From NCBI RefSeq assembly GCF_003977685.1, contig NZ_RYZH01000059.1, forward strand, positions 1 to 35,952: DNA of 35,952 nucleotides, given 5' to 3'. The stretch is from Tautonia sociabilis (GTDB taxonomy: Bacteria; Planctomycetota; Planctomycetia; Isosphaerales; Isosphaeraceae). The notes under the pieces are model-generated. The model made no database searches, was not told the origin of the DNA, and saw only the letters and a list, made by a program, of their open reading frames with translations. Position numbers and translations under genes: made by a program. Below are positions 1 through 7,496 of this stretch, piece by piece. Position 1 is the first letter of the stretch; each line of letters opens with the position of its first letter.

Positions 1-1
1 G

Positions 2-190
2 GGGGTGGGCGGGGTGGGCCGGTTGCTGGAGGAGGTGCCGGAAGACCGGGTGGTGTTCGGGTCTCATGCGCCGCTCTTTCCGATCGAGTCGGCGGTGCTG
101 AAGCTTCAGGAATCTCCGCTGGGGGAAGGGACGCTCCGGGCGATCCGGGAGCGGAACGCGAGGCGGCTGGTCTCGGCGTCGAGATCGTGA
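2..190 (+). CDS. Amidohydrolase-family protein, C-terminal fragment
   Basis: The reading frame is open from the left edge and stops at 188-190, so only the last ~62 residues are visible and the start lies outside the window. The segment DRVVFGSHAPLFP followed by an ERNARRLV-type ending resembles the C terminus of TIM-barrel amidohydrolases (Amidohydrolase_2 family), where a 'R(V/I)xFGSD' strand carries the last metal-proximal acidic residue and 'N(A/P)xRL(L/F)' closes the fold. Here the position usually occupied by Asp reads His (GSHAP), as in some planctomycete paralogues; I cannot judge activity from this fragment. The next gene (DegT-like) follows on the same strand after 48 bp, so the two could be co-transcribed. 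Substrate unknown. Confidence 0.6.
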   Translation, partial: GVGGVGRLLEEVPEDRVVFGSHAPLFPIESAVLKLQESPLGEGTLRAIRERNARRLVSASRS

Positions 191-238
191 CCGTTGGGAT
201 CTTCGTTGATTCATCATTCGTGATTGGAGCCTGTCGCC

Positions 239-1561
239 ATGCATCCCAAAGGAAGGTCTTCGAGGCGGACGTTTCTGGCCTTGACGTCGGGGGCGATTGC
301 GGCCGGGGGGGCTCGGGGGCCTCGACCGGGGCCGCGGGCCGATCAGCTCGCGATGCTGGGGGGGGAGAAGGCGGTCGGCCGGCCGATGCCGAGGCCGGTG
401 CGGTTCGGGGAGCCGGAGCGAGAGCGGCTGGAGGAGATGCTGGGGCAGGAGTCGCTGCTGTACTGGAAGGGGCCGCAGACGACGCTCCTGATCGAGCGGT
501 TCCAGGGGGTCTGTCCGCTGGAATACGTGCAGACATGTTCGTCGGGGTCGGCGGCGATCCATATCGCGGTGATGGCGGCGGGGATCGGGCTGGGGGACGA
601 GGTGATCACCAGCCCGGTGACGGACATCGGCACGGTGATCGGCGTGCTCTACCAGCAGGGGGTGCCGGTCTTCGCCGACTTGTTGCCGAACTCGTACAAC
701 CTCGACCCGGAGGACGTGGCGAGGAAGATCTCGCCGAGGACCAAGGCGATCATCGCCGTGCACCTGGGGGGGAATCCTTGCGAGACGGAGGCGCTCCGCC
801 TCCTGGCCGATGAGCACGGGCTGATCTTGATCGAGGACTGCGCGCAGGCCTGGGGGGCGATCGACCGGGGCAAGCCGATCGGGACGACGGGGCACATCGC
901 CTGCTTCTCGCTGCAGAATTCGAAGCATGTGACGTGCGGAGACGGCGGCGTGGTGGCGTCGTCGGACGATCGGTTCGGGCCGCTGCTGCAGCCGCTTGGG
1001 GACAAGGGGATGCCGAGGGCCGGCGGCGACGGGTTGTTCCACCGCTTTGCGCCGAACTACCGGATGAGCGAGCCGCAGGCCGCCGTTGCCGCGGGGCAGT
1101 TGACGAGGCTGGACGGGATCGCCTCGACCCGGTCTCGGCTGGGGGACCTGTTGTCGGAGGAGATCGCGGGGGTGCCGGGAATCGAGCCGCATGATGTGGC
1201 GACGGGCTCAAGGTGTGTCTACTGGTTCTACATGTTCCGCCTGCGTCCCGACGCCTTCACCTGCGACCGCCGGGAGTTCGTGAGGGCGCTGGCGGCGGAA
1301 GGGGTGCCGGCGTCGGCGGGGTACATCCCGGTGCCGCTCTACGGGAACCCGATCTTCCGGGAGCATGCGTTCTTCGCCGGGAGGTGGCCGGTGAAGGAGA
1401 TGGGCCTGACGGACATGGACTATGCCTCGGTGTCGTGCCCGGAGGCGGAGGCGATCCTGGGGGACGGCGTCCGCCTGGTGATCAACGAGGCGATGGACGA
1501 GGCCTGGATCCGGGACGTGGCGGCGGCGATCCGCAAGGTGTCGGCGCACTTCTCGGCGTGA
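239..1561 (+). CDS. Tat-exported DegT/DnrJ/EryC1/StrS-family PLP aminotransferase homologue
   Basis: A 440-aa fold-type I PLP protein of the sugar aminotransferase family. The ATG at 239 gives a twin-arginine signal (RSSRRTFLALTSG) within the first 25 residues; an in-frame TTG 15 bp upstream is possible but would put extra residues before the signal. Family landmarks: GSAAIHIA near residue 105 (phosphate/PLP pocket), IEDCAQAWGA near 200 (the Asp that holds the pyridine nitrogen), and CFSLQNSKHVTCGDGG near 225-236, where Lys is the expected Schiff-base residue and 'GDGG' replaces the usual 'GEGG'. Family members transaminate nucleotide-linked keto-sugars; an exported homologue is odd because the usual substrates are cytoplasmic. 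Such Tat-tagged DegT proteins are recurrent in planctomycetes and their role is unknown. Confident on family, not on reaction. Confidence 0.88.
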   Translation: MHPKGRSSRRTFLALTSGAIAAGGARGPRPGPRADQLAMLGGEKAVGRPMPRPVRFGEPERERLEEMLGQESLLYWKGPQTTLLIERFQGVCPLEYVQTCSSGSAAIHIAVMAAGIGLGDEVITSPVTDIGTVIGVLYQQGVPVFADLLPNSYNLDPEDVARKISPRTKAIIAVHLGGNPCETEALRLLADEHGLILIEDCAQAWGAIDRGKPIGTTGHIACFSLQNSKHVTCGDGGVVASSDDRFGPLLQPLGDKGMPRAGGDGLFHRFAPNYRMSEPQAAVAAGQLTRLDGIASTRSRLGDLLSEEIAGVPGIEPHDVATGSRCVYWFYMFRLRPDAFTCDRREFVRALAAEGVPASAGYIPVPLYGNPIFREHAFFAGRWPVKEMGLTDMDYASVSCPEAEAILGDGVRLVINEAMDEAWIRDVAAAIRKVSAHFSA

Positions 1562-1723
1562 GCCGGGGCCCGATCGAGAGGGGGGGCGTCGGGCTTGGGA
1601 TCGTCGGATTTGACCTGGCGAGGGCCTTCTTCCATCCAGAGGAGGATGACGGAGGTGTCGGCCTCGGGAGCGAGGAGGGCCCGGGAGGAGGGGAGCGATC
1701 GGTCGGCGAGCAAATCGGTTCGG

Positions 1724-2050
1724 TTAGGGCCAGGCCGCCGAGGGCGAAGCGCCGAGAGGGCCAGAGACGTTGCCCGGGTTCTCGTGTTCCTGAGAATTGA
1801 GCCCCGAGAGGAGGAGGGAGAAGCGGCCCCCGCCGAGGGGGGATGGCTCGAAGAGACTGCGATCGGGAGGGGATCGCGCTCGATCGGCCGGGGGAGGGGA
1901 GTCGGGGGAGGGATCGGGAGCCGGGGCGAAGAGGGGAAGCGACTTCACCACGCTCTGGACGACTCCCCAGCCGAGCGGGACGAGGACGAGGAGCCACGAG
2001 GCGACGATCACGGCGGGAGACGCCGGTTTCGACTCGGGAGGAGACGTCAT
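1724..2050 (-). CDS. Small single-TM protein resembling the MFS transporter small subunit
   Basis: A 108-aa minus-strand ORF from ATG at 2050. Residues ~10-35 contain one hydrophobic helix in the pattern PAVIVASWLLVLVPLGWGV followed by QSVVKSLPLF, which resembles the short 'MFS transporter small subunit' proteins (W-L-x-V-x-x-P-L-x-W/Y-G-V then an amphipathic tail) often coded beside oxalate/formate-type MFS permeases. After LPLF the protein continues for ~65 Pro/Ser-rich residues with no recognisable fold, longer than the family norm, so the native stop may have been lost or the tail may be disordered. No MFS permease is seen in the window, and no strong Shine-Dalgarno precedes the start. 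It lies between two plus-strand genes. Tentative. Confidence 0.42.
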   Translation of the reverse strand: MTSPPESKPASPAVIVASWLLVLVPLGWGVVQSVVKSLPLFAPAPDPSPDSPPPADRARSPPDRSLFEPSPLGGGRFSLLLSGLNSQEHENPGNVSGPLGASPSAAWP

Positions 2051-2228
2051 GGGATCGTCCCGGAGAGGCCAGGGGCCGGCCGAGGGGCGGACCCCCGCCG
2101 ATCGGGACGGCCGATCCCTGCCGAAGGGGCCCGGGGAGCGGGGGCGTCGGAGGGCAGGGCCTGGTACGATGGGGAGGTCGGAACCTCGGGGTCGAGACGG
2201 AAGCGGAGTCATGAGGAGGGACCGGGCG

Positions 2229-3173
2229 ATGGCGGATCGTCGGGAATTCCTGGGATGGGCGGCGGCCTTGGCCGCGCTGGGGGGGAGGACGTCGGGCTCG
2301 GGGACGCAGGAGGGGGTCGGGGCGGTGCCGATCGTTGATACTCATGTGCATCTCTGGGATCTGAGCCGGTTCCGGCTCCCCTGGCTGGAGGGGGGAGGAC
2401 CCTTGGCGAGGGATTACCTGCCGGGGGACTACGACGAGGCCGCCGAGGGGCTGGGGATCGTCCGGGCGGTGTACATGGAGGTGGATGTCGATCCGGCGCA
2501 GCATGTGCAGGAGGCCGAGTACGTGATCGACCTCTGCCGGAGGAGGGTCGGGCCTCTGGTGGGGGCGGTGATCGGCGGGAGGCCGGCGTCGGAGGGGTTC
2601 GGGGCGTATCTGGACCGCTTCCGGGACCATCCGGAGGTCAAGGGGGTCCGCCAGGTCTTGCACGGCGAGGGGACGCCCCCGGGAACCTGCCTGGCGCCGG
2701 AGTTCGTGAGGGGGATCCGGATGCTGGGGGAGCGGGGCCTGAGCTTCGACCTCTGCATGAGGCCGGGGGAGCTGCGCGACGCCTCCCGGCTGGTCGACTT
2801 TTGCCCGGAGACCGCGATCATCCTGGACCACTGCGGCAACCCGAGCGTGCAATCGGCCGATTTGACGGCCTGGCGGGACGACCTGGCCCGGCTGGCCGAT
2901 CGGGGGAACGTGGCGTGCAAGGTGTCGGGGATCGTCGCCTCGGCGGCTCCCGGATGGACGGCCGAGGACCTGGCGCCGATCGTGACTCATGTGCTCGATC
3001 GGTTCGGACCCGATCGGGTCGTCTTCGGCGGCGACTGGCCGGTGTGCACGAAGGCGGCGACGCTGAGACAGTGGGTCGAGGCGCTCCGGCAGGTCGTCTC
3101 GGAGCGGAGCGAGGCGGAGCGTCGGGCCCTCTTCCTCGACAACGCGAGGCGGATCTACCGCCTGGAGGGCTGA
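2229..3173 (+). CDS. Exported TIM-barrel amidohydrolase (Amidohydrolase_2 family)
   Basis: A 314-aa protein. The ATG at 2229 is chosen because GAGGAGG at 2213-2219 sits at good spacing; an in-frame ATG at 2211 would swallow that site. The N terminus (ADRREFLGWAAALAALGG) looks like a twin-arginine or lipoprotein-free export signal. Family motifs: VDTHVHLW at 37-43 (metal-binding His pair), LDHCGNP near 200, and RVVFGGDWPVC near 263-273 with the Asp of the last strand. The protein ends NARRIYRLEG, the usual C terminus of the family. Relatives hydrolyse lactones or decarboxylate aromatic acids (2-pyrone-4,6-dicarboxylate lactonase, L-fuconolactonase, amidohydrolase 2 enzymes); the L-fuconolactonase-like subgroup seems closest, but the substrate cannot be assigned. 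It is followed by a convergent gene. Confidence 0.85.
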   Translation: MADRREFLGWAAALAALGGRTSGSGTQEGVGAVPIVDTHVHLWDLSRFRLPWLEGGGPLARDYLPGDYDEAAEGLGIVRAVYMEVDVDPAQHVQEAEYVIDLCRRRVGPLVGAVIGGRPASEGFGAYLDRFRDHPEVKGVRQVLHGEGTPPGTCLAPEFVRGIRMLGERGLSFDLCMRPGELRDASRLVDFCPETAIILDHCGNPSVQSADLTAWRDDLARLADRGNVACKVSGIVASAAPGWTAEDLAPIVTHVLDRFGPDRVVFGGDWPVCTKAATLRQWVEALRQVVSERSEAERRALFLDNARRIYRLEG

Positions 3174-3390
3174 GGGCGGCTCTTCCCTCGGAAGGGTGCC
3201 CCGGGTTGTCTCCCTCCCGGGGCGGGGCCGACGATCGCACGGGTTCCGGCTGCGGAACCCGAGGCACCCGACGCTGTTAACCGTTTCTGTTGTTCATCCT
3301 TGATCCGGTCGGCGCGTTCGATCTCACGTCGTGTCGCCGAGCGGAGCCGATGGCCTGCTGGCGATGCTTCCTCGGGTCGCCGTGCGGCGT

Positions 3391-3461
3391 GGTGGCTGGG
3401 GTCGTGTCGACCCCAGACCCGGCAGCCTCCCGACGCTGGGGTCGACACGACCCCAGCCACC
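3391..3461. repeat. 26-bp perfect inverted repeat (REP-like palindrome)
   Basis: Arm 3391-3416 starts GGTGGCTGGGGTCG and arm 3436-3461 is its exact reverse complement, ending CGACCCCAGCCACC, with a 19-nt loop. Each arm is itself nearly palindromic around GGGTCG(T/A)(G/C)TCGACCC, so two alternative folds exist. A third, imperfect copy begins at 3505. It may act as a bidirectional terminator or be a dispersed intergenic repeat. Confidence 0.8.
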
Positions 3462-3617
3462 CCGCCGACGCTCCGGCCCCGACCACGTGACTTCCAAGAC
3501 CATCGCTGGGGTCGACCCGATCCCGGCCTCCTCCGCCGCACCTTGAGCATGACTCCGGCCGGCATCTCATCATTGGCATGATCTGAAGGAATCTGGATGA
3601 ATTCCGTCGAGAACCGG

Positions 3618-3635
3618 GTCCCTGGATCCAGGGAC
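3618..3635. repeat. 18-bp perfect palindrome
   Basis: GTCCCTGGA followed directly by TCCAGGGAC, an uninterrupted perfect palindrome 19 bp beyond the stop codon of the minus-strand FG-GAP gene. It could be a site for a dimeric DNA-binding protein or part of a terminator; no T-tract is adjacent. Confidence 0.6.
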
Positions 3636-3653
3636 GCGGATCCGAATGTTCGA

Positions 3654-5432
3654 TCATGGCGACGGCGGCGGCGATGGCGGAGGGTTGGACGGGAGGTCAT
3701 CCTGCCGGAGGGAGAGGAGGGAGCCGGGGGAGAGGAGGGAGCCGGGGAGTTCGGAGGAGGAGCCGTCGGGCCACCGGATGCGGAGGGAGTCGGGGGGATG
3801 GGCGGGGGAGATCGCGAAGTGGAGGGTGGTGTCGGAGGCGGCCATGAAGCCTCCTCCGCGGCGGACGGTGTCGATCTGGGTCGAGCCGCCGGCTCGAAGC
3901 TCGACGACGGCGCCGATGGCCTCGAGGTTCGGCCATCGGCCGACGAGCCGGACGGAGGAGGAGGGGGGGAGGGTCCCCTCGTTGATGAGGACGCGGAGGG
4001 GGCCGTCGATGGTGGTCATCACCAGGTCGAGGTCGCCGTCGGCGTCGAGGTCGCCGGCGGCGACGGCTCGGCCGGAGCGGAGGGAGGAGAGGTCGGGGCC
4101 CCAGCGGTCGGTCACGTCCTCGAACGAGCGGCCGCCGAGGTTGCGCAGCAGGACGGGGGGCTGATGGTAGGGCTCTCCCGTTCCCTCGGGGTAGACGTGG
4201 CCGTTCGCCTGGAAGAGATCGGGGAGGCCGTCGAGGTCGAAGTCGGCGAGGACGATTCCCCAGCCGACGTGGAGGATGGTGGCGATCTGGACGGTCGAGG
4301 ACAGGGAGATGTCCAGGTATGATTCGCTGTTCTGCTGGATGAGCAGCCGGGTGCCGTCGCGGTGGTAGTTGCTGTAGGCGACGTCGAGGAGGCCGTCGGC
4401 GTCGACGTCGGCGAGGTCCATGCCCATGCTGCCCTCGGCCCGGCCGCCTCCGCCGAGGGCGAGGCCGACACGCTGGCCCTCTTCTTGGAATCGGCCGTCG
4501 CCGAGGTTGCGGTAGAAGGCGTTGGCCTGGGTGTCGTTGGTGACGAAGAGGTCGAGGTCGCCGTCGGTGTCGTAGTCGGCGAGCAGGGCGCCCATCCCCT
4601 TGCCCTCGGGGTTGAGCAGGCCGGCGGCCTCGGTCACCTTCTCGAAGGTGCCGTCTCCCCGGTTCCTCCAGAGGACGTCCGGCTGCCCCCGGAGCGACTC
4701 TGGCCCGGCGAAGACCAGGGCGGGCCCGCCTCGGAAGCCGACCAGCGGGGGAGGATCGTCGGCATCGACGTCGAGATAGTTGACGACGTAGAGGTCGGGC
4801 CAGCCGTCGCCGTCGACATCTCCCCAGGAGGCGGCGACCCCCCAGTAGGGATCTCGGCCGAGGCCGGCGGCGGCGGTCGCGTCCTGGAAGGTGCCGTCGC
4901 CGAGGTTCTGCCAGAGGGTGTCGGGGCCGTGCTGGGCGAGGAACAGGTCGAGGTCGCCGTCGGCGTCGTAGTCGGCGACGGCGACTCCCTGGGCCCACCC
5001 GGTGTGGACGATCCCGGAGCGGGCCGAGACGTCGACCCAGCGGCCGGGGCCGTCGTTCCGGAAGAGCCAGGGGCCGCCGGCCGGGACGACCTGGCCCTCC
5101 TCGACCCGGCTGCCGGGGGCGACGAAGAGGTCGAGGTCGTCGTCGCCGTCGGCGTCGAAGAGGGCGACGCCGACCCCGAGGGATTCGAGGATCGATCGCT
5201 TTTCGGGGGAGCCGCAGAGGGTGGTCACGTCGAGGCCGAACTCGGCGGCGCGGTCGACGAACCAGGGGCCGGAGGAGGGCCGGGAAGATCGGGGAGGGGC
5301 GGCGTCGGCGGGGGGCCCCGAAGCGACCGAGGCGGGGTCGTGACAGCCGGCCGGGAGGAGGCAGACCGTCGCGAGCAGCGGGAGGCCAGCGGCCCCCCGG
5401 AGGGTCGGGGGGACGGGGCGTCGGACTCGCAT
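3654..5432 (-). CDS. FG-GAP/VCBS repeat lipoprotein with ASPIC/UnbV C-terminal domain
   Basis: A 592-aa protein with a lipoprotein signal (hydrophobic LPLLATVCLLPAGC, lipobox Cys near residue 29), so it is expected on the outside of a membrane. From about residue 58 it shows a chain of FG-GAP/VCBS propeller blades with calcium-binding loops (DADGDDDLDLF, DYDADGDLDLF, DVDGDGWPDLY, DYDTDGDLDLF, DVDADGLLDVA, DFDLDGLPDLF, DLDADGDLDLV), alternating with 'NxGDGTF' strands. The last ~85 residues (GAVVELRAGG ... LRIRWPDGSSSE) are an ASPIC/UnbV domain. ATG at 5432 is preceded by CGAGGAG at ~9 nt. It is the third gene of a likely minus-strand operon (DUF1559 gene, small lipoprotein, this gene; 37-bp gap). 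Function of this family in planctomycetes is unknown; a role in surface binding is only inferred. Confidence 0.88.
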   Translation of the reverse strand: MRVRRPVPPTLRGAAGLPLLATVCLLPAGCHDPASVASGPPADAAPPRSSRPSSGPWFVDRAAEFGLDVTTLCGSPEKRSILESLGVGVALFDADGDDDLDLFVAPGSRVEEGQVVPAGGPWLFRNDGPGRWVDVSARSGIVHTGWAQGVAVADYDADGDLDLFLAQHGPDTLWQNLGDGTFQDATAAAGLGRDPYWGVAASWGDVDGDGWPDLYVVNYLDVDADDPPPLVGFRGGPALVFAGPESLRGQPDVLWRNRGDGTFEKVTEAAGLLNPEGKGMGALLADYDTDGDLDLFVTNDTQANAFYRNLGDGRFQEEGQRVGLALGGGGRAEGSMGMDLADVDADGLLDVAYSNYHRDGTRLLIQQNSESYLDISLSSTVQIATILHVGWGIVLADFDLDGLPDLFQANGHVYPEGTGEPYHQPPVLLRNLGGRSFEDVTDRWGPDLSSLRSGRAVAAGDLDADGDLDLVMTTIDGPLRVLINEGTLPPSSSVRLVGRWPNLEAIGAVVELRAGGSTQIDTVRRGGGFMAASDTTLHFAISPAHPPDSLRIRWPDGSSSELPGSLLSPGSLLSLRQDDLPSNPPPSPPPSP

Positions 5433-5469
5433 GGAGGAGAGCTCCTCGCGAGGGGGGATCGGCCCGCGC

Positions 5470-5934
5470 TCAGTCGAGCTTCAGGTCGATGACCTGGCCG
5501 TCCTCGGTGACGTCGACCTCCAATTGAGTGGTTTGTTCGCTGCCGTACTTCCGCTGGATGTCCTGGCGGTCCTCGGCGGTGAGGGACTGGGGGCCGACCT
5601 CTCCGGAGACGTCGGCGTCGAGGCTGGCGGCGTTGAAGACGACGTAGACCTTGTGGTGGTCGACCTTCGCGCCTTTGTAATCGGCGTTGTACTCGAGTTC
5701 GTAGCGGCCCTGCTCGTCGGTGATCCCCCAGCTCGGCCGGCCCTCGGTGGGCATGAAATTGACCGTGAGGTTCGGGACGGGCTTGCCGGCCCGGGTCACG
5801 GTGCCGGTCACCCGGGCGATCTCGGGGGCGTCGGGGTCGCCGCAGCCGGCGGCCACGAGCCAGGCGAGGAGGACGGCGTGGTGGGCTCCGATGCGAAAGC
5901 GGAAGCGGAAGCGGAAGCGGAAGCGATGGAACAT
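5470..5934 (-). CDS. Small lipoprotein with carboxypeptidase regulatory-like (transthyretin-like) domain
   Basis: A 154-aa protein. The start (MFH) is followed by five Phe-Arg repeats encoded by a hexanucleotide microsatellite, then a hydrophobic stretch (HHAVLLAWLVAAGC) with a lipobox Cys near residue 31. The mature part, VTGTVTRAGKPVPNLTVNFMPTEG ... GITDEQGRYELEY, is the beta-sandwich pattern seen in hundreds of planctomycete lipoproteins annotated as 'carboxypeptidase regulatory-like domain-containing'. It lies between the DUF1559 gene and the FG-GAP/UnbV gene on the same strand, the usual neighbourhood for this family. Function unknown. The Phe-Arg n-region is unusual because aromatic residues alternate with the positive charges. 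Confidence 0.8.
   Translation of the reverse strand: MFHRFRFRFRFRFRIGAHHAVLLAWLVAAGCGDPDAPEIARVTGTVTRAGKPVPNLTVNFMPTEGRPSWGITDEQGRYELEYNADYKGAKVDHHKVYVVFNAASLDADVSGEVGPQSLTAEDRQDIQRKYGSEQTTQLEVDVTEDGQVIDLKLD
5893..5925 (-). repeat. Hexanucleotide microsatellite in a signal-peptide coding region
   Basis: Five tandem copies of a 6-bp unit (TTCCGC on the minus strand, the last one TTTCGC) plus a partial copy. Being a multiple of three, length change would lengthen or shorten the Phe-Arg n-region of the lipoprotein signal without a frameshift. Confidence 0.85.
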
Positions 5935-6051
5935 GGCGGTGATCGCTGGCGAGGGTTGGGGAGGAGAAGGGAGGTCGCCCCGGCGCGGCCCTGGCCGGAG
6001 GGCCGGGAGCCGCGTCGGGGCGGGTCGGGATCGGTCGACGTGACTGGGGTC

Positions 6052-6089
6052 GGCTCAGCTCAACTCAGTTCAGCTCAGCTCAGCTCAGT
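6052..6089 (-). repeat. Pentanucleotide repeat spanning a stop codon
   Basis: About seven consecutive 5-bp units, read on the minus strand as TGAGC with TGAAC and TGAGT variants. The first unit contains the stop codon of the DUF1559 gene. A 5-bp unit beginning TGA supplies stop codons in all three frames over 15 bp. Confidence 0.75.
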
Positions 6090-7074
6090 ACTGGTCGGCG
6101 GAGACGACCTCACCCCCCTTGCGCGTGAACAGGGCGCGATAGGTCTGGAAGTTGATATGTTCCTTAAGGAACGCCACGTGGCCGTCGGCGAAGGCGACCA
6201 TCACGCCCCCCGGGTGGCGGCCGAAGGCGCCCCGAGAGTTGGGGTAGGTGGAGTTGGGCGGGAAGGGGTTGCCGTTGTGCTCGGCAGCGGTGACGTATCC
6301 CTGGGAAACGTGGTGGACCCAGAGGAACTGGTTGGAGCCCATGTTCACGGGGACCCAGCTGTGATTGGCGTTGTGGGCCTGCTCGGTGAAGAGGATGGTG
6401 TTGCTGGTGCCATCCCGGATCTCAGACATCTTCACATACATGTTGAGCGCGCCCATGCCGTCACCCACGGACTGACGCTGAGACTGGGTGCGGGTTCGTT
6501 CGGGGCAGCACAGGCCGGTGCCGCCGTTGATCGCGTAGTCCTTGAACTGGTTCTCGGGCTTGACGCGGTCGACGGACGGGCAGACGAAGGTGTTGGGCAT
6601 CGCATTCGCCGCGGTGGAGTTGGCCAGGCTGCCGGAGGGGCCGCGTTCGTTGCTCGGGCCGGCCCAACTGGAGACTTCGGGGATGCTCTCGGCATAAACC
6701 GGCAGGGCGATGTTGAGTGAGTTGTAGACGTTGTTCCCTTCGATGAACGGGAGGATGGCGGCGGCCCAGCTGTAGCTACCCCAGGGGCAGCAGGTGCTGT
6801 TGGGGTCGTGCCAGACATCGGGGCTGGGGAATGTGTTGGGGTTTGTCCAGTCGGGCGCGTAGTTGCCCGCCGGGAAGGCGCCATTGGCGTCGTGGTAGTT
6901 GTGCGAGGCCAGGGCCATCTGCTTGAGGTTGTTGGTGCACTGGGCACGCCGGGCGGCCTCTCGGGCCGCCTGGACGGCCGGCAGCAACAAGGCGATCAGC
7001 ACGCCGATGATCGCGATGACCACCAGCAACTCGATCAGCGTGAACCCAGCCTTCCGGGGATGGGATCGATGCAT
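6085..7074 (-). CDS. DUF1559 family prepilin-like protein
   Basis: A 329-aa protein. ATG at 7074 is chosen because CGAGGAG lies 9-10 nt upstream and it places the type IV prepilin cleavage site at the usual spot: RKAGFTLIELLVVIAIIGVLIALLLPAVQAAREAARR, with Gly-Phe cleavage near residue 10 and the Glu at +5. A longer ORF upstream is non-coding. The conserved CTNNLKQMALASHNYHDANGAFPAG segment and the C-terminal H-x9-DG signature (HPGGVMVAFADG) define the DUF1559 family, which is massively expanded in planctomycetes. The family is thought to form pseudopilin-like surface or secretion structures, but no member has a clear role. It is the first gene of the minus-strand cluster that includes the lipoprotein and FG-GAP/UnbV genes; the stop codon falls inside a pentanucleotide repeat. 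Confidence 0.93.
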   Translation of the reverse strand: MHRSHPRKAGFTLIELLVVIAIIGVLIALLLPAVQAAREAARRAQCTNNLKQMALASHNYHDANGAFPAGNYAPDWTNPNTFPSPDVWHDPNSTCCPWGSYSWAAAILPFIEGNNVYNSLNIALPVYAESIPEVSSWAGPSNERGPSGSLANSTAANAMPNTFVCPSVDRVKPENQFKDYAINGGTGLCCPERTRTQSQRQSVGDGMGALNMYVKMSEIRDGTSNTILFTEQAHNANHSWVPVNMGSNQFLWVHHVSQGYVTAAEHNGNPFPPNSTYPNSRGAFGRHPGGVMVAFADGHVAFLKEHINFQTYRALFTRKGGEVVSADQY

Positions 7075-7496
7075 GAGTTCGGGCTCCTCGGTTGAAGGTT
7101 GCCGGCCGGACGGGGTCGGGGAGTCGGCAACCCGGCGATTCGCGCGATCGGGTCCGATCGCGGCGAGGACCGTCGGGCGCACCTCGATCGCGCTGGGGCA
7201 TCCATCAATTCATCGTGAGCGATTTGATGGAGAATGCCTGAATGAGATCGGCACGACGGGAGGTCGAAGGCCCGTGGTGCGCTTGCCAGTCTCCCGCGTT
7301 GGGACGACCCGATCCGCGCACCGATTACCCTCCCCACGGTGAAGCCGTGGGGGCGATATGCGTTGGGGATGTCGATGGACTTTCGACCCAGGCCTAATAA
7401 AAATGCAACGGGGTTTCCCAGTCAAGGAAATAATCCAGGATTCCTCTTATCGAGTTCGATCTCGGGGGGGGAATGGCTTGCGGAGGAGGGATGTGG
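7075..7496. other. Divergent intergenic region
   Basis: A 422-bp gap between divergently transcribed genes; it should hold promoters for both but I cannot fix any with confidence. It contains a perfect 8-bp hairpin at 7332-7352 (arms CCCCACGG and CCGTGGGG, loop TGAAG) and an unusually AT-rich patch at 7396-7450. No credible ORF. Confidence 0.5.
7332..7352. repeat. Perfect 8-bp hairpin reminiscent of an IS200/IS605 end
   Basis: Arms CCCCACGG (7332-7339) and CCGTGGGG (7345-7352) with loop TGAAG. Hairpins of this composition (GAAGCCGTGGGG) are common at the right ends of IS200/IS605-type elements, but no transposase is nearby, so it may be a solitary end or an ordinary terminator. Confidence 0.4.

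Larger units (their letters stand above)
3174..3653. other. Convergent intergenic region with several perfect inverted repeats
   Basis: This 480-bp gap between two converging genes holds no convincing ORF but a dense set of GC-rich palindromes: an 8-bp stem with 6-nt loop at 3240-3261 (arms CGGGTTCC and GGAACCCG), a perfect 26-bp inverted repeat at 3391-3416 and 3436-3461, a partial third copy of the same core (GCTGGGGTCGACCC) from 3505, and an 18-bp perfect palindrome at 3618-3635. The first hairpin is the best candidate for a terminator of the plus-strand amidohydrolase, though no T-tract follows. The larger repeats look like dispersed palindromic (REP-like) elements. Confidence 0.55.

Noticed and set aside
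3597..5492. Long Gly/Val/Glu-rich plus-strand ORFs opposite the FG-GAP gene
   Set aside because: Antisense shadows created by high GC and DxDxDG codons; the minus frame has all the family motifs and a lipoprotein signal.
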